Positions 16,186-25,439 of a DNA stretch of 55,270 bases are shown here, in pieces. The notes below the pieces were generated by a model. It worked only from the letters and a program-made list of their open reading frames with translations, searched no databases and was not told the DNA's origin. The DNA lies in assembly GCA_900546615.1 (NCBI GenBank), contig URDJ01000015.1, positions 1 through 55,270 on the forward strand. Reading direction: 5' to 3'. The DNA is from an uncultured Eubacteriales bacterium. Lineage in GTDB: Bacteria > Bacillota > Clostridia > Oscillospirales > Oscillospiraceae. The stretch's first letter is position 1. Every line of letters starts with the position of its first letter. The translations under genes and the position numbers were made by a program.

Positions 16186-17543
16186 CCCAGTGCCTCCCTT
16201 ATGGCCTCGCGCACGTTTCTGACGCTTATAAGCTCAAGGCCCTTCGGCCTTGCCACGTCGCCTTTGACGTGCGCCGGGATGATGCAGCGCCTGAAGCCCA
16301 GGCGCGCTATCTCCGACAGTCTGTGGTTTAGCTGCGTGACCGACCTCACCTCGCCCGACAGTCCGACCTCGCCCACGGCGGCGAGGTCCGAGCCGATGGC
16401 GATATCCTTCCAGCTCGAGGCTACGGCCAGGAGTGTGGCGAGGTCTGCGGCAGTCTCGTCCAGCTGCAGGCCGCCCACGACGTTTATATAGGCGTCGCAG
16501 CCCGCGACGCTCATGCCGCCGCGCTTTTCGAGCACGGCCAGCAGCAGCATGGCGCGGTTGTAGTCGATGCCGTTGGAGTTCCGGCGAGGATTGCCATAGC
16601 CCGACTGCGCTACAAGGGCCTGTATCTCGGCCAGGATGGGCCGCGTGCCCTCCATGACGCAGGTGACGCAGGTGCCTGGCGTGTCCAGCGGGCGGCCGGA
16701 GAGCAGCGATTCCGAGGGGTTCGGCACCTCTCGAAGGCCCGTGTCGGCCATTTCGAAGACGCCTATCTCGTTCGTCGAGCCGAAGCGGTTTTTCGCCGCG
16801 CGCAGGATGCGGTAGCTCAGGCTCTGCTCGCCCTCAAAGTACAGCACGCAGTCCACCATGTGCTCGAGCACCTTCGGCCCCGCGATATTGCCCTCTTTAT
16901 TGATATGCCCCACGACGAAGGCCGTGAAGCCTTCCGACTTTGCCATGCGCATGATAGACATGGTACACTCGCGCACCTGGCTGACGCTGCCGGGCGCGGC
17001 GGCGATCTCCGTATCGAACATGGTCTGGATGGAGTCCACGATGACGACGGTGGGCTGCACTTCCTCTATCTGCGACTCTATCTCGCCGAGCTGCGTCTCT
17101 GCCAGGACGTAGATCTCGCCCTCGGAGACGCCGAGTCTCTGAGCACGCATCTTGAGCTGTCGCCGGCTCTCCTCGCCGGTCACATACAGCACGCGCTCCG
17201 AGCCTCCCACGAGACCGCACAGCTGCAAAAGCAGCGTGGACTTGCCCACGCCCGGTGCGCCGCCCACGAGCACTACGGAGCCTCTCACTGCCCCGCCGCC
17301 GAGGACCCGGTCGAGCTCGCCCACGCCCGTCGTGAAGCGTATCTCCTCCTGCGTGTCCAGCTCCGAGAGCAGCCGCGGCTTGCCCGAGGAGCGCTTTGCC
17401 GTCTGCGCCGCGGCCTTGCCGGATTTCGTCACCGCCGGGGCCTCGGTCATCGTGTTCCACGCGCCGCAGGCCGGGCACTGGCCCGACCATTTCGCCGTCT
17501 CATTTCCGCACTCCGTGCAGTAAAACACCGTCTTTTGTTTCAT
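16182..17543 (-). CDS. radA: DNA repair protein RadA (Sms)
   Basis: A 453-residue RecA-like, hexameric branch-migration helicase used in recombinational repair. Zinc-finger cysteines Cys9, Cys12, Cys23 and Cys26 (CTECG...CPACG) are followed by Walker A GGAPGVGKST, the RadA signature KNRFGSTNEIGVF, and a C-terminal Lon-like domain (DYNRAMLLLAVLEKRGG onward). Length is typical. It overlaps cwlD upstream and the DUF6873-like gene downstream by four bases each, so all three are translationally coupled. Confidence 0.97.
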   Translation of the reverse strand: MKQKTVFYCTECGNETAKWSGQCPACGAWNTMTEAPAVTKSGKAAAQTAKRSSGKPRLLSELDTQEEIRFTTGVGELDRVLGGGAVRGSVVLVGGAPGVGKSTLLLQLCGLVGGSERVLYVTGEESRRQLKMRAQRLGVSEGEIYVLAETQLGEIESQIEEVQPTVVIVDSIQTMFDTEIAAAPGSVSQVRECTMSIMRMAKSEGFTAFVVGHINKEGNIAGPKVLEHMVDCVLYFEGEQSLSYRILRAAKNRFGSTNEIGVFEMADTGLREVPNPSESLLSGRPLDTPGTCVTCVMEGTRPILAEIQALVAQSGYGNPRRNSNGIDYNRAMLLLAVLEKRGGMSVAGCDAYINVVGGLQLDETAADLATLLAVASSWKDIAIGSDLAAVGEVGLSGEVRSVTQLNHRLSEIARLGFRRCIIPAHVKGDVARPKGLELISVRNVREAIREALG

Positions 17544-18289
17544 AACACCCTTCCGTCCGTGCTCGCCTCATATTGCAGGTACGACGCCAGCAGCAGGGCC
17601 GATATCTTGAGCTGATAGGCCTCCGTCTGCAGCAGCGCCGCCTCCGCCGTATTCGAGAGAAAGCCGCACTCGACCAGTATCGCCGTGCATTTCGCCGCGC
17701 GCATGAGGTAGATATCCTCAGATATCGGTGCGGCCACGCGGCGGCTCGTCGGGCACAGCGCCTCGGTAAGCATGCTGTGCGCCAGCTCTGCCAGCTCGCG
17801 GCTGCCATCCGTCTTGCCGTAGAGCACCTGACAGCCAAAGGGCCGCGAGTCCGGGAAAAAGTTCTGGTGTATGCTCACCAGCACCGCGTCCTCCTGCGAG
17901 TTTATAAGCTCGACCCGCGCCTTCTGGTCGGCGCTCTTGCGCTGGGCGGTAGTGCCCGCCGTGTCGGGATAGCTTATCTCCTGGCTTTCCCTCGTCATAA
18001 CGCTGTCCACGCCGAAAAGCCCGCAGAGTGCCTCCAGCTTCTTCGCTATGTCGAGGTTTATCCCACTCTCCGGCACACCGTCGGCGGTGACGGCTCCGCC
18101 GTCCTCGCCCCCGTGTCCGGCGTCTATTATGAGCACCGTCTCCCGCGCGGACCCGGCCGACACCGGCTTGGTCTCCGGCTCGTCCGCGTCGGCATAATAC
18201 GGAGGCAGCGCGAACGCCGCCGCGATAAGCGCCAGCACCAGTGCCAGCGCTACAAGCTCTCTCAATCTTATCGAGATCGCCACAAGCAT
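17540..18289 (-). CDS. cwlD: N-acetylmuramoyl-L-alanine amidase, CwlD-like
   Basis: A 249-residue Amidase_3 zinc enzyme with one N-terminal membrane or signal segment. Catalytic motifs are IDAGHGGEDGG (metal His), a conserved glutamate near residue 70, VSIHQNFFPDS (second metal His) and ILVECGFLSN (catalytic Glu). In spore formers CwlD strips peptides from MurNAc so that muramic-delta-lactam, the mark of cortex peptidoglycan, can form; size and architecture fit. The start at 18289 is preferred because GGGAGG lies ahead of it. A vegetative amidase of the same family is the main alternative. Confidence 0.85.
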   Translation of the reverse strand: MLVAISIRLRELVALALVLALIAAAFALPPYYADADEPETKPVSAGSARETVLIIDAGHGGEDGGAVTADGVPESGINLDIAKKLEALCGLFGVDSVMTRESQEISYPDTAGTTAQRKSADQKARVELINSQEDAVLVSIHQNFFPDSRPFGCQVLYGKTDGSRELAELAHSMLTEALCPTSRRVAAPISEDIYLMRAAKCTAILVECGFLSNTAEAALLQTEAYQLKISALLLASYLQYEASTDGRVL

Positions 18290-18331
18290 CACCCCTCCCT
18301 GCATCTTATGCGGGACGGGCCTTCTTCAAAA

Positions 18332-19522
<1,191 letters not shown>

Positions 19523-19552
19523 AACTCTTACCTTCCACCTGAAATATACACA

Positions 19553-19581
19553 ATTATAATACGCCCTCACAGACCTTGCAA
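19553..19581 (-). promoter_or_regulatory. Sigma-A promoter of the aminotransferase gene
   Basis: On the minus strand: TTGCAA (19581-19576), 17-bp spacer, TATAAT (19558-19553). The start codon is 30 bases further on. Confidence 0.8.
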
Positions 19582-19597
19582 GGGCTAAAAAGCCTCG

Positions 19598-19626
19598 TTG
19601 AAAGGCAGCGGGCAATGTGCTAAACT
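19598..19626 (+). promoter_or_regulatory. Candidate vanRS promoter
   Basis: TTGAAA (19598-19603), 17-bp spacer, TAAACT (19621-19626); vanR starts at 19655 behind GGAGGG. The -10 is weak, which would fit a promoter that needs activation, as van promoters are driven by phosphorylated VanR. Confidence 0.55.
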
Positions 19627-19654
19627 GTTGCTGAAAACTACTGCGGAGGGTACC

Positions 19655-20353
19655 ATGTCACAGAAGATACTTGTAGTAGACGACGAGGTCGAGATAGCCG
19701 ATCTCGTGGAGCTGTACCTGAAAAACGAGGGCTTCGAGGTCAGGAAGTTCTACCGGGGGCTGGACGCTCTCAACTGTGTAAAGGCAGAGCCGCTCGACCT
19801 TGCGATACTGGACGTCATGCTGCCGGACATGGACGGCTTCACGCTCTGTGCCAGGATACGCGAGGAGCACTTTTGGCCGATAATCATGCTCACGGCAAAG
19901 GTCGAGGATATCGACAAGATCATGGGCCTGACCATAGGCGCGGACGACTATATCACAAAGCCTTTTAACCCCCTCGAGCTTGTGGCGCGCGTCAAAACCC
20001 AGCTCCGGCGCTACACGCGCTACAATCAGGCTGGCGAGCCGGCGTCGCAGCAGACGCAGGAGCGCGATATACGAGGCCTCGTCATAAACCGCGATACGCA
20101 CAAGTGCACGCTCTACGGCAGGCCCGTGCAGCTCACGCCAATAGAGTTCTCGATACTCTGGTACCTCTGTGAAAATCAGGGGCGTGTCGTGTCCTCAGAG
20201 GAGCTGTTCGAGGCCGTATGGGGCGAAAAGTTCCTTGACAACAACAACACGGTCATGGCACATATCGGAAGGCTGCGCGAGAAGCTGGGCGAGCCGCCGC
20301 GCAAGCCGCGCTTCATAAAGACCGTCTGGGGAGTGGGGTATCAGGTTGAATAA
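19655..20353 (+). CDS. vanR: VanR-type response regulator
   Basis: A 232-residue OmpR/PhoB-family regulator, the usual VanR length. The receiver domain (1-120) has the acidic pocket (Asp9, Asp10), phosphoacceptor Asp53 (ILDVMLPDMDG) and TKPF lysine; the C-terminal winged helix (about 135-232) contains LTPIEFSILWYLCENQGRVVSSEEL. Phosphorylated by VanS, it should activate the resistance genes. The VanS start overlaps its stop, so the two are coupled. The Van assignment rests on the following genes. Confidence 0.9.
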   Translation: MSQKILVVDDEVEIADLVELYLKNEGFEVRKFYRGLDALNCVKAEPLDLAILDVMLPDMDGFTLCARIREEHFWPIIMLTAKVEDIDKIMGLTIGADDYITKPFNPLELVARVKTQLRRYTRYNQAGEPASQQTQERDIRGLVINRDTHKCTLYGRPVQLTPIEFSILWYLCENQGRVVSSEELFEAVWGEKFLDNNNTVMAHIGRLREKLGEPPRKPRFIKTVWGVGYQVE

Positions 20354-21452
20354 GAAGCATGATCCTGCGCTGACGCGGTCGGTGACCCTCGGCGTACTCA
20401 CAAGATTCGTAGTCGCCTGCATACTGTTTACACTGGCAAGCATCATCATGCTGTTTGTCGGCATGTTCGTCTGCTACCTTATACCATGGAACGGCGGGCC
20501 GGTGTACAATTTCCTCATCACGATCAGGAACAACGTCATCTTTTTCATGATCGTTTTCCTTGTCATGGGCTACATCGTGATCTTCCTCATCTTCTGGGGC
20601 AAGACGCTTGGCTATCTGGCCGACCTTGTGCGCGCCACGGAGCTTATTTACAAGGGCGGCGACCGGCCCATCGAGCTGCCCTCGGCGCTGCACGACATCG
20701 AGAACAGGATGAACACTATAAAATCCGACATGCTGGCTGCCCGGCGCGCTGCCGAGGACGCGGACAGGCGCAAAAACGACCTCGTGGTCTATCTGGCGCA
20801 CGACCTCAAGACGCCGCTCACCTCCGTAATCGGCTACCTGACGCTCCTGCGTGACGAGCCTGAGCTGACGCCGGTGCAGAGGGCGAAATACACCGGCATA
20901 GCGCTCGACAAGGCCGAGCGGCTCGAGGACCTCATAAACGAGTTTTTCGATATAACCCGCTTTTCCCTTACAAGCGTGGCGCTCGACCGCCGGAAGGTGG
21001 ACCTCTCTCTCATGCTCGGGCAGATAGCCGACGAGTTCGCTCCCATGCTGCGCGAGCGCGGCCTTGTCTGCGCCGTGAACGCGCCCTCCGGCGTCATGAT
21101 AAGCTGCGACCCGGACAAGCTGCAGCGCGTCTTCGACAACCTTCTGCGCAACGCCATAAACTACAGCTACGAGAATACGGAAATAACCATCACCCTCTCG
21201 GTCGAGGGAGAGCGGGCGGAGATCAGCTTCATGAACCACGGCGACACCATCGCCCCGGCTCAGCTGGAGCGGCTCTTTGAGCAGTTCTATCGCCTGGACT
21301 CAGCGCGCATGAGCCGAACGGGCGGCTCCGGCCTCGGCCTCGCCATCGCAAAGGAGATAGTCGAGCTGCACGGCGGCTCCATCCGGGCGCAGAGCGCCGA
21401 TGACCGCGTCATCTTTGAGGTCTCGCTGCCCCTTGGCGTAAGAAAATCGTAA
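20346..21452 (+). CDS. vanS: VanS-type sensor histidine kinase
   Basis: A 368-residue kinase with two membrane segments (about 18-45 and 63-85), a short outside loop, a HAMP-like linker, phosphoacceptor His152 in YLAHDLKTPLTSVIGYL, an N box (NLLRNAINYS) and G boxes (GGSGLGLAIAKEIV). The segment RKNDLVVYLAHDLKTPLTS is a close match to what I know of VanS from enterococci. The start is TTG within the last codons of vanR. The very small sensor loop is typical of VanS of D-Ala-D-Ser type operons. Confidence 0.9.
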   Translation: MNKKHDPALTRSVTLGVLTRFVVACILFTLASIIMLFVGMFVCYLIPWNGGPVYNFLITIRNNVIFFMIVFLVMGYIVIFLIFWGKTLGYLADLVRATELIYKGGDRPIELPSALHDIENRMNTIKSDMLAARRAAEDADRRKNDLVVYLAHDLKTPLTSVIGYLTLLRDEPELTPVQRAKYTGIALDKAERLEDLINEFFDITRFSLTSVALDRRKVDLSLMLGQIADEFAPMLRERGLVCAVNAPSGVMISCDPDKLQRVFDNLLRNAINYSYENTEITITLSVEGERAEISFMNHGDTIAPAQLERLFEQFYRLDSARMSRTGGSGLGLAIAKEIVELHGGSIRAQSADDRVIFEVSLPLGVRKS

Positions 21453-21504
21453 GAATTAAAAGAGAAAAACACATGCTTTTGTTCAGCCCCCGCGGATAAA
21501 CTTC

Positions 21505-21549
21505 GCTCCGGTCTCTGATAGGATTTAACCGTCAGAAACCGGAGCTTTT
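21505..21549 (+). terminator. Terminator/attenuator-like hairpin ahead of the van ligase
   Basis: Arms 21505-21518 and 21532-21545 form a 14-bp stem with one G-U pair and a 13-base loop, followed by TTTT. The hairpin ends only 26 bases before the ligase ATG, and AGGAGG is at 21557-21562. There is no room for a promoter between hairpin and gene, so any transcript that reaches the ligase must pass through it. Confidence 0.7.
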
Positions 21550-21570
21550 CATATTCAGGAGGCTGTAAAT

Positions 21571-22629
21571 ATGGACAGAAAACTCAAAATTGCGGTCATC
21601 TTCGGCGGCTGCTCGCCGGAGTACCCCGTTTCGCTCGAGTCCGCACACTCGGTCATCATGAACCTCGACCGGGAGAAATATGAGCTTGTGCTGCTCGGCA
21701 TCACAAAGGGCGGCGAGTGGTTCAGGTTCTGCGGGGACGTGTCCGCCGTCGGTGATGACAGCTGGCACGAACGCTGCTCCGACTGCGTGCCTGCCGTCAT
21801 ATCGCCCGACCGTGATATCCACGGCATCATGGAATTCCGCGCGAGCGGAGTGCGCACCACGAGGCTCGACGCCGCCTTACCCGTCCTGCACGGCAGATTC
21901 GGCGAGGACGGCACGGTACAGGGCCTCTGCGAGCTGGCGGGCATACCCGTCATAGGCTGCGGAACCCTCGCCTCTGCGCTCTGCATGGACAAGGACAGGG
22001 CGCACAGGCTCGCCTCCCTCGCCGGTGTAGAGGTGCCGAGGTCCGTGACCTTCAGCGGCCTGCCCTCGCCGGACGAGCTTGCAGGGATGACGGAGGGGCT
22101 TCCCTTCCCGCTGTTCGTCAAACCCGTCAGGGCCGGCTCGTCCTTCGGCATCACGAAGGTCACCGGGCCGGAACAGCTCCGCGCCGCCGTGCGCGAGGCG
22201 CTCAGGTTCGACCGCGAGGTGATCGTCGAGGAGGCCATCGAGGGCTTCGAGGTCGGCTGTGCCGTCATGGGCAATCGTGAGCTTATAACAGGCCGCGTGG
22301 ACGAGATAGAGATACAGGGCGCACTCTTTGACTATGTGGAAAAGTACAACCTCATCACCTCAAAGATACACATGCCCGCCCGCGTGGACGCCGATACCGA
22401 GCTGCGAATACGGGAGACGGCTAAGCGTATATTCCGCGCCCTCGGCTGCCGCTGCTTCGCTCGCGTGGACATGTTCCTGACACCGACTGGGCGTCTTGTT
22501 TTCAACGAGGTCAACACCATACCCGGTTTTACCTCGCACAGCCGCTTTCCCAACATGATGCGCGGCGTTGGCTACGACTTCCCCGCTCTGCTCGACGCGC
22601 TCGTCGCCTTCGGGATAGAGGAGGGCTGA
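21571..22629 (+). CDS. vanG: D-alanine--D-serine ligase, VanG/VanC type
   Basis: A 352-residue ATP-grasp ligase. It has the N-terminal nucleotide-fold motif (FGGCSPEYPVSLES), the HGRFGEDGTVQG loop, the ATP-grasp KPVRAGSSFGI region and C-terminal metal-binding NEVNTIPGFT. The omega-loop reads EKYN (257-260), the form seen in D-Ala-D-Ser ligases; D-Ala-D-Lac ligases have a histidine there. It would make D-Ala-D-Ser for peptidoglycan precursors that bind vancomycin weakly. The VanXY and serine racemase genes downstream support D-Ser as second substrate. vanG rather than vanC is chosen from operon order and clostridial context, so the letter is tentative. Confidence 0.88.
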   Translation: MDRKLKIAVIFGGCSPEYPVSLESAHSVIMNLDREKYELVLLGITKGGEWFRFCGDVSAVGDDSWHERCSDCVPAVISPDRDIHGIMEFRASGVRTTRLDAALPVLHGRFGEDGTVQGLCELAGIPVIGCGTLASALCMDKDRAHRLASLAGVEVPRSVTFSGLPSPDELAGMTEGLPFPLFVKPVRAGSSFGITKVTGPEQLRAAVREALRFDREVIVEEAIEGFEVGCAVMGNRELITGRVDEIEIQGALFDYVEKYNLITSKIHMPARVDADTELRIRETAKRIFRALGCRCFARVDMFLTPTGRLVFNEVNTIPGFTSHSRFPNMMRGVGYDFPALLDALVAFGIEEG

Positions 22630-22631
22630 GC

Positions 22632-23351
22632 ATGGGACGCTCCATCCACTCCGGGCTGCTCCTGCTCGTGAACGCGGAGCACCCCATAAAAGGCGGCCAC
22701 AGGCCCGCGCTGGCCCCTGCCCTGCCCGGCTCCGACGTGCTGCTCGACACCCGCGCCGCCGCCATGCTCACCGGCCTCGTCTCACGGCTCGGGGCCGTGG
22801 GCAAGATAGTCGCCGTCAGCGGCTGGCGCTCTGAGGATGAGCAGCAGCGCATCTGGGATTCCTCAATGCGCGATAACGGCGGGGAGTTCACTCGCAGATA
22901 CGTCGCCCGACCGGGCTGCTCCGAGCACCAGACGGGGCTCGCCATAGACCTTGCGCTCTGCTCTGAGCACATCGACTTCATCCGCCCCGAGTTCCCCTAT
23001 GGCGGCGTCTGCGGGCGCTTCCGCGCGCTCGCGGCGGACTACGGCTTCATCGAGCGCTACGAATCAGGCAAGGAACATATCACCGGCATCGCCGCCGAGC
23101 CGTGGCACTTCCGCTACGTCGGCCGCCCGCACGCGAGGCTCATGCGCGAGCGCGGACTGTGCCTTGAGGAATACGTCGAGCTGCTCCGCTCCTACCCCTA
23201 CCCCGACAGGCTGCTCGAGAGCTGCGGGGAACGCTACTCCGCCGAGGTGGGCTTCACGATGGACGCCCGGCTCACGCCCGACGCGCCCTGTCAGGTCTCC
23301 GGCAACAACGTGGACGGCTATATCTATACACTGTGGAGAAGACCGGCATGA
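22632..23351 (+). CDS. vanXY: VanXY-type bifunctional D,D-dipeptidase/D,D-carboxypeptidase
   Basis: A 239-residue zinc peptidase of the VanY/M15 family without signal peptide, as expected for cytoplasmic VanXY. Zinc ligands and catalytic residues are visible: SEHQTGLAID (His99, Asp106) and EPWHF (Glu156, His159), plus the VanY-like SGWRSEDEQQ segment. It removes D-Ala-D-Ala and the terminal D-Ala of pentapeptide precursors, so that only D-Ala-D-Ser-ended precursors are used. It follows the ligase stop by 2 bases and overlaps vanT by 4. Confidence 0.92.
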   Translation: MGRSIHSGLLLLVNAEHPIKGGHRPALAPALPGSDVLLDTRAAAMLTGLVSRLGAVGKIVAVSGWRSEDEQQRIWDSSMRDNGGEFTRRYVARPGCSEHQTGLAIDLALCSEHIDFIRPEFPYGGVCGRFRALAADYGFIERYESGKEHITGIAAEPWHFRYVGRPHARLMRERGLCLEEYVELLRSYPYPDRLLESCGERYSAEVGFTMDARLTPDAPCQVSGNNVDGYIYTLWRRPA

Positions 23352-25378
23352 ACAGCGCAAAAAAATACGGCGGAATCGAGTATTTCCGCCTCGCCGCGGC
23401 CTTTCTGGTTGTCGCCATACATTGCTCGCCCCTGGCGTCATACAGCGCCGTCGGGGACTTCATCCTGACCCGCGTGCTCGCGCGGACGGCCGTGCCGTTT
23501 TTCTTCATGGTAACCGGCCGCTTCGTCCTCGACGATAGAGGGAAGACTGTAAGGTTCCTGAGGCGCACGGCCCTGCTCTATGCGGCCTGCATCGTCATAT
23601 ACCTTCCTCTGAACATCTACAACGGCGAGCTGCCCGGCCTGCGTGAACTGCTGCTGGACGGCACGCTCTACCACCTCTGGTACTTCCCCGCCGTGCTGCT
23701 CGGCGTCGCCATTGCGCTGCCGCTGTCGAGATCGCGCTGCGGCTTTCCCATCGCGCTCGCGCTCTATCTCGCCGGGCTTTTGGGCGACAGCTATTTCGGG
23801 CTGGTGCGCGGCGTGCCCGTGCTCTCGGACATCTACGAGGCCATGGGCTACACGAGAAACGGCCTGTTCTTCGCGCCGCTGTTTCTCCTGCTGGGCCGGA
23901 GCCTGCGCCCATGTACCGTGGGACGGGCGCTGCCGGGGCTTTGCGTTTCGCTCGCGCTCATGCTCTGCGAGGCGCTCACGCTTCGGCAGCTGGGCTGGCA
24001 GAAGCACGACAGCATGTACCTTATGCTGCCCTGCGTCATGTATTTCCTGTTTTCGCTGCTGCTGGATGTCAGGGCGGCGGCTCCGGGCTGGTGCGGCGGC
24101 TTTTCGATGCTCGTGTATGTGCTGCACCCATGGGCCATCGTACTGGTGCGCGGGTTCGCGCGTTTCTCAGGACTGTGGCAGCCTCTGGTTGTGAACAGCC
24201 TCGGGCACTATCTCGCGGTCTGCGCGGGCACGGCGGCGGCAGCGGCTGCGCTCCTGCCCCTGCTCAGGCGCATGGAGTCCTGCAAGCCTTATGACAAGGC
24301 GCGTGCGTGGGTCGAGTGCGACGCCGAGGCGCTGAGGCATAACGCGAAGGCCCTGATGGGGCTGCTGCCCGCAGGCTGTGAGCTGATGCCGGTGCTCAAG
24401 TGCGGGGCCTACGGCCACGGGGCGGTGAAGTCCGCGCGGGTGCTCGAGGGCTGCGGCGTGCGCGCCTTTGCCGTCGCCTGCGCCGCCGAGGGCGCGGAGC
24501 TGCGGCGCGCCGGTGTGCGCGGCACGATACTCGTCCTCGGTTGGACCGCCCCGGAGAACTTTCCCTGCCTCGTGCGCTATCGGCTCACGCAGACGGTCAC
24601 CGAGCTGCCCTACGCCGAGGCGCTCTCGGCCTTCGGGCGGAAGCTCGATGTGCACATCAAGATCGACACGGGCATGCACCGGTTGGGGATGGATGCGGGG
24701 GATATCGACACTGTCGAGCGCATCTTTGAGCTGCCTTACCTGCGCGTGACGGGCATGTATACGCACCTGTGCGTCTCCGACAGCCTCTCGCCCGAGGCCC
24801 GGAGCTTCACCGAGGCCCAGAGCACGCGCTTCTTCGCGCTAACTGACGAGCTGAAGCGGCGCGGGCACGACGTGGGCAAGCTGCATACTCAGGCCAGCTA
24901 CGGGCTGCTGAATTACCCGGACGCCCGCTGCAGCTATGCGCGGGTTGGGATAGCGCTCTACGGGCTCAAGAGCGATGAGACCGACGATACGGCGGCTTGG
25001 CCCGGCCTGCGTCCGGTACTGAGCCTCAAGGCCCGCGTCGCGCAGGTGCGGGAGCTTCCCATGGGCGAAGGGCTGGGCTACGGCCTCGCATACACGACAA
25101 CGCGGCCTGGCCGCATAGCGGTGCTGACCATCGGCTACGGCGACGGCTGCCCGCGCGGCAGCGAGGGCGCGCAGGTTTGGATAAACGGAAAACGCGCCCG
25201 CATCGTGGGGCGCGTCTGTATGGATCAAACTATCATAGATGTCACCGACTGCGGCAAAGTGTGCCCCGGAGACGAGGCCATCTTCGACCTGCCGGCCCTG
25301 GCCGGGCAAAACAGCACCATCACAAACGAACTTCTTAGCCGGCTGAATAGGCGTCTGCCGAGAGTTTGGCTGAAATGA
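23348..25378 (+). CDS. vanT: VanT-type membrane serine racemase
   Basis: A 676-residue two-part protein. The N-terminal half (about 1-310) is an acyltransferase-3-like membrane domain with about ten segments, thought to take up L-Ser in VanT. The C-terminal half (about 315-676) is an alanine-racemase-fold domain with the PLP lysine in PVLKCGAYGHG and the racemase signature region VGRVCMDQTIIDVTD. It makes D-Ser for the ligase. The start at ATG 23348 has GGAG 9 bases upstream and overlaps the vanXY stop (ATGA); a GTG at 23333 is possible. Full length, no disruption. Confidence 0.93.
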   Translation: MNSAKKYGGIEYFRLAAAFLVVAIHCSPLASYSAVGDFILTRVLARTAVPFFFMVTGRFVLDDRGKTVRFLRRTALLYAACIVIYLPLNIYNGELPGLRELLLDGTLYHLWYFPAVLLGVAIALPLSRSRCGFPIALALYLAGLLGDSYFGLVRGVPVLSDIYEAMGYTRNGLFFAPLFLLLGRSLRPCTVGRALPGLCVSLALMLCEALTLRQLGWQKHDSMYLMLPCVMYFLFSLLLDVRAAAPGWCGGFSMLVYVLHPWAIVLVRGFARFSGLWQPLVVNSLGHYLAVCAGTAAAAAALLPLLRRMESCKPYDKARAWVECDAEALRHNAKALMGLLPAGCELMPVLKCGAYGHGAVKSARVLEGCGVRAFAVACAAEGAELRRAGVRGTILVLGWTAPENFPCLVRYRLTQTVTELPYAEALSAFGRKLDVHIKIDTGMHRLGMDAGDIDTVERIFELPYLRVTGMYTHLCVSDSLSPEARSFTEAQSTRFFALTDELKRRGHDVGKLHTQASYGLLNYPDARCSYARVGIALYGLKSDETDDTAAWPGLRPVLSLKARVAQVRELPMGEGLGYGLAYTTTRPGRIAVLTIGYGDGCPRGSEGAQVWINGKRARIVGRVCMDQTIIDVTDCGKVCPGDEAIFDLPALAGQNSTITNELLSRLNRRLPRVWLK

Positions 25379-25402
25379 AAGGAACTGATTTCGGTTTTTA
25401 GT

Positions 25403-25436
25403 ACGCAATGGCGGGATATTAACCCCGCCATTGCGT
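25403..25436. terminator. Convergent terminator between vanT and the MATE gene
   Basis: A perfect 13-bp stem (25403-25415 with 25424-25436) around an 8-base loop lies 24 bases after vanT and 4 bases before the MATE stop. The T tracts are poor on both sides. Confidence 0.55.
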
Positions 25437-25439
25437 CAA

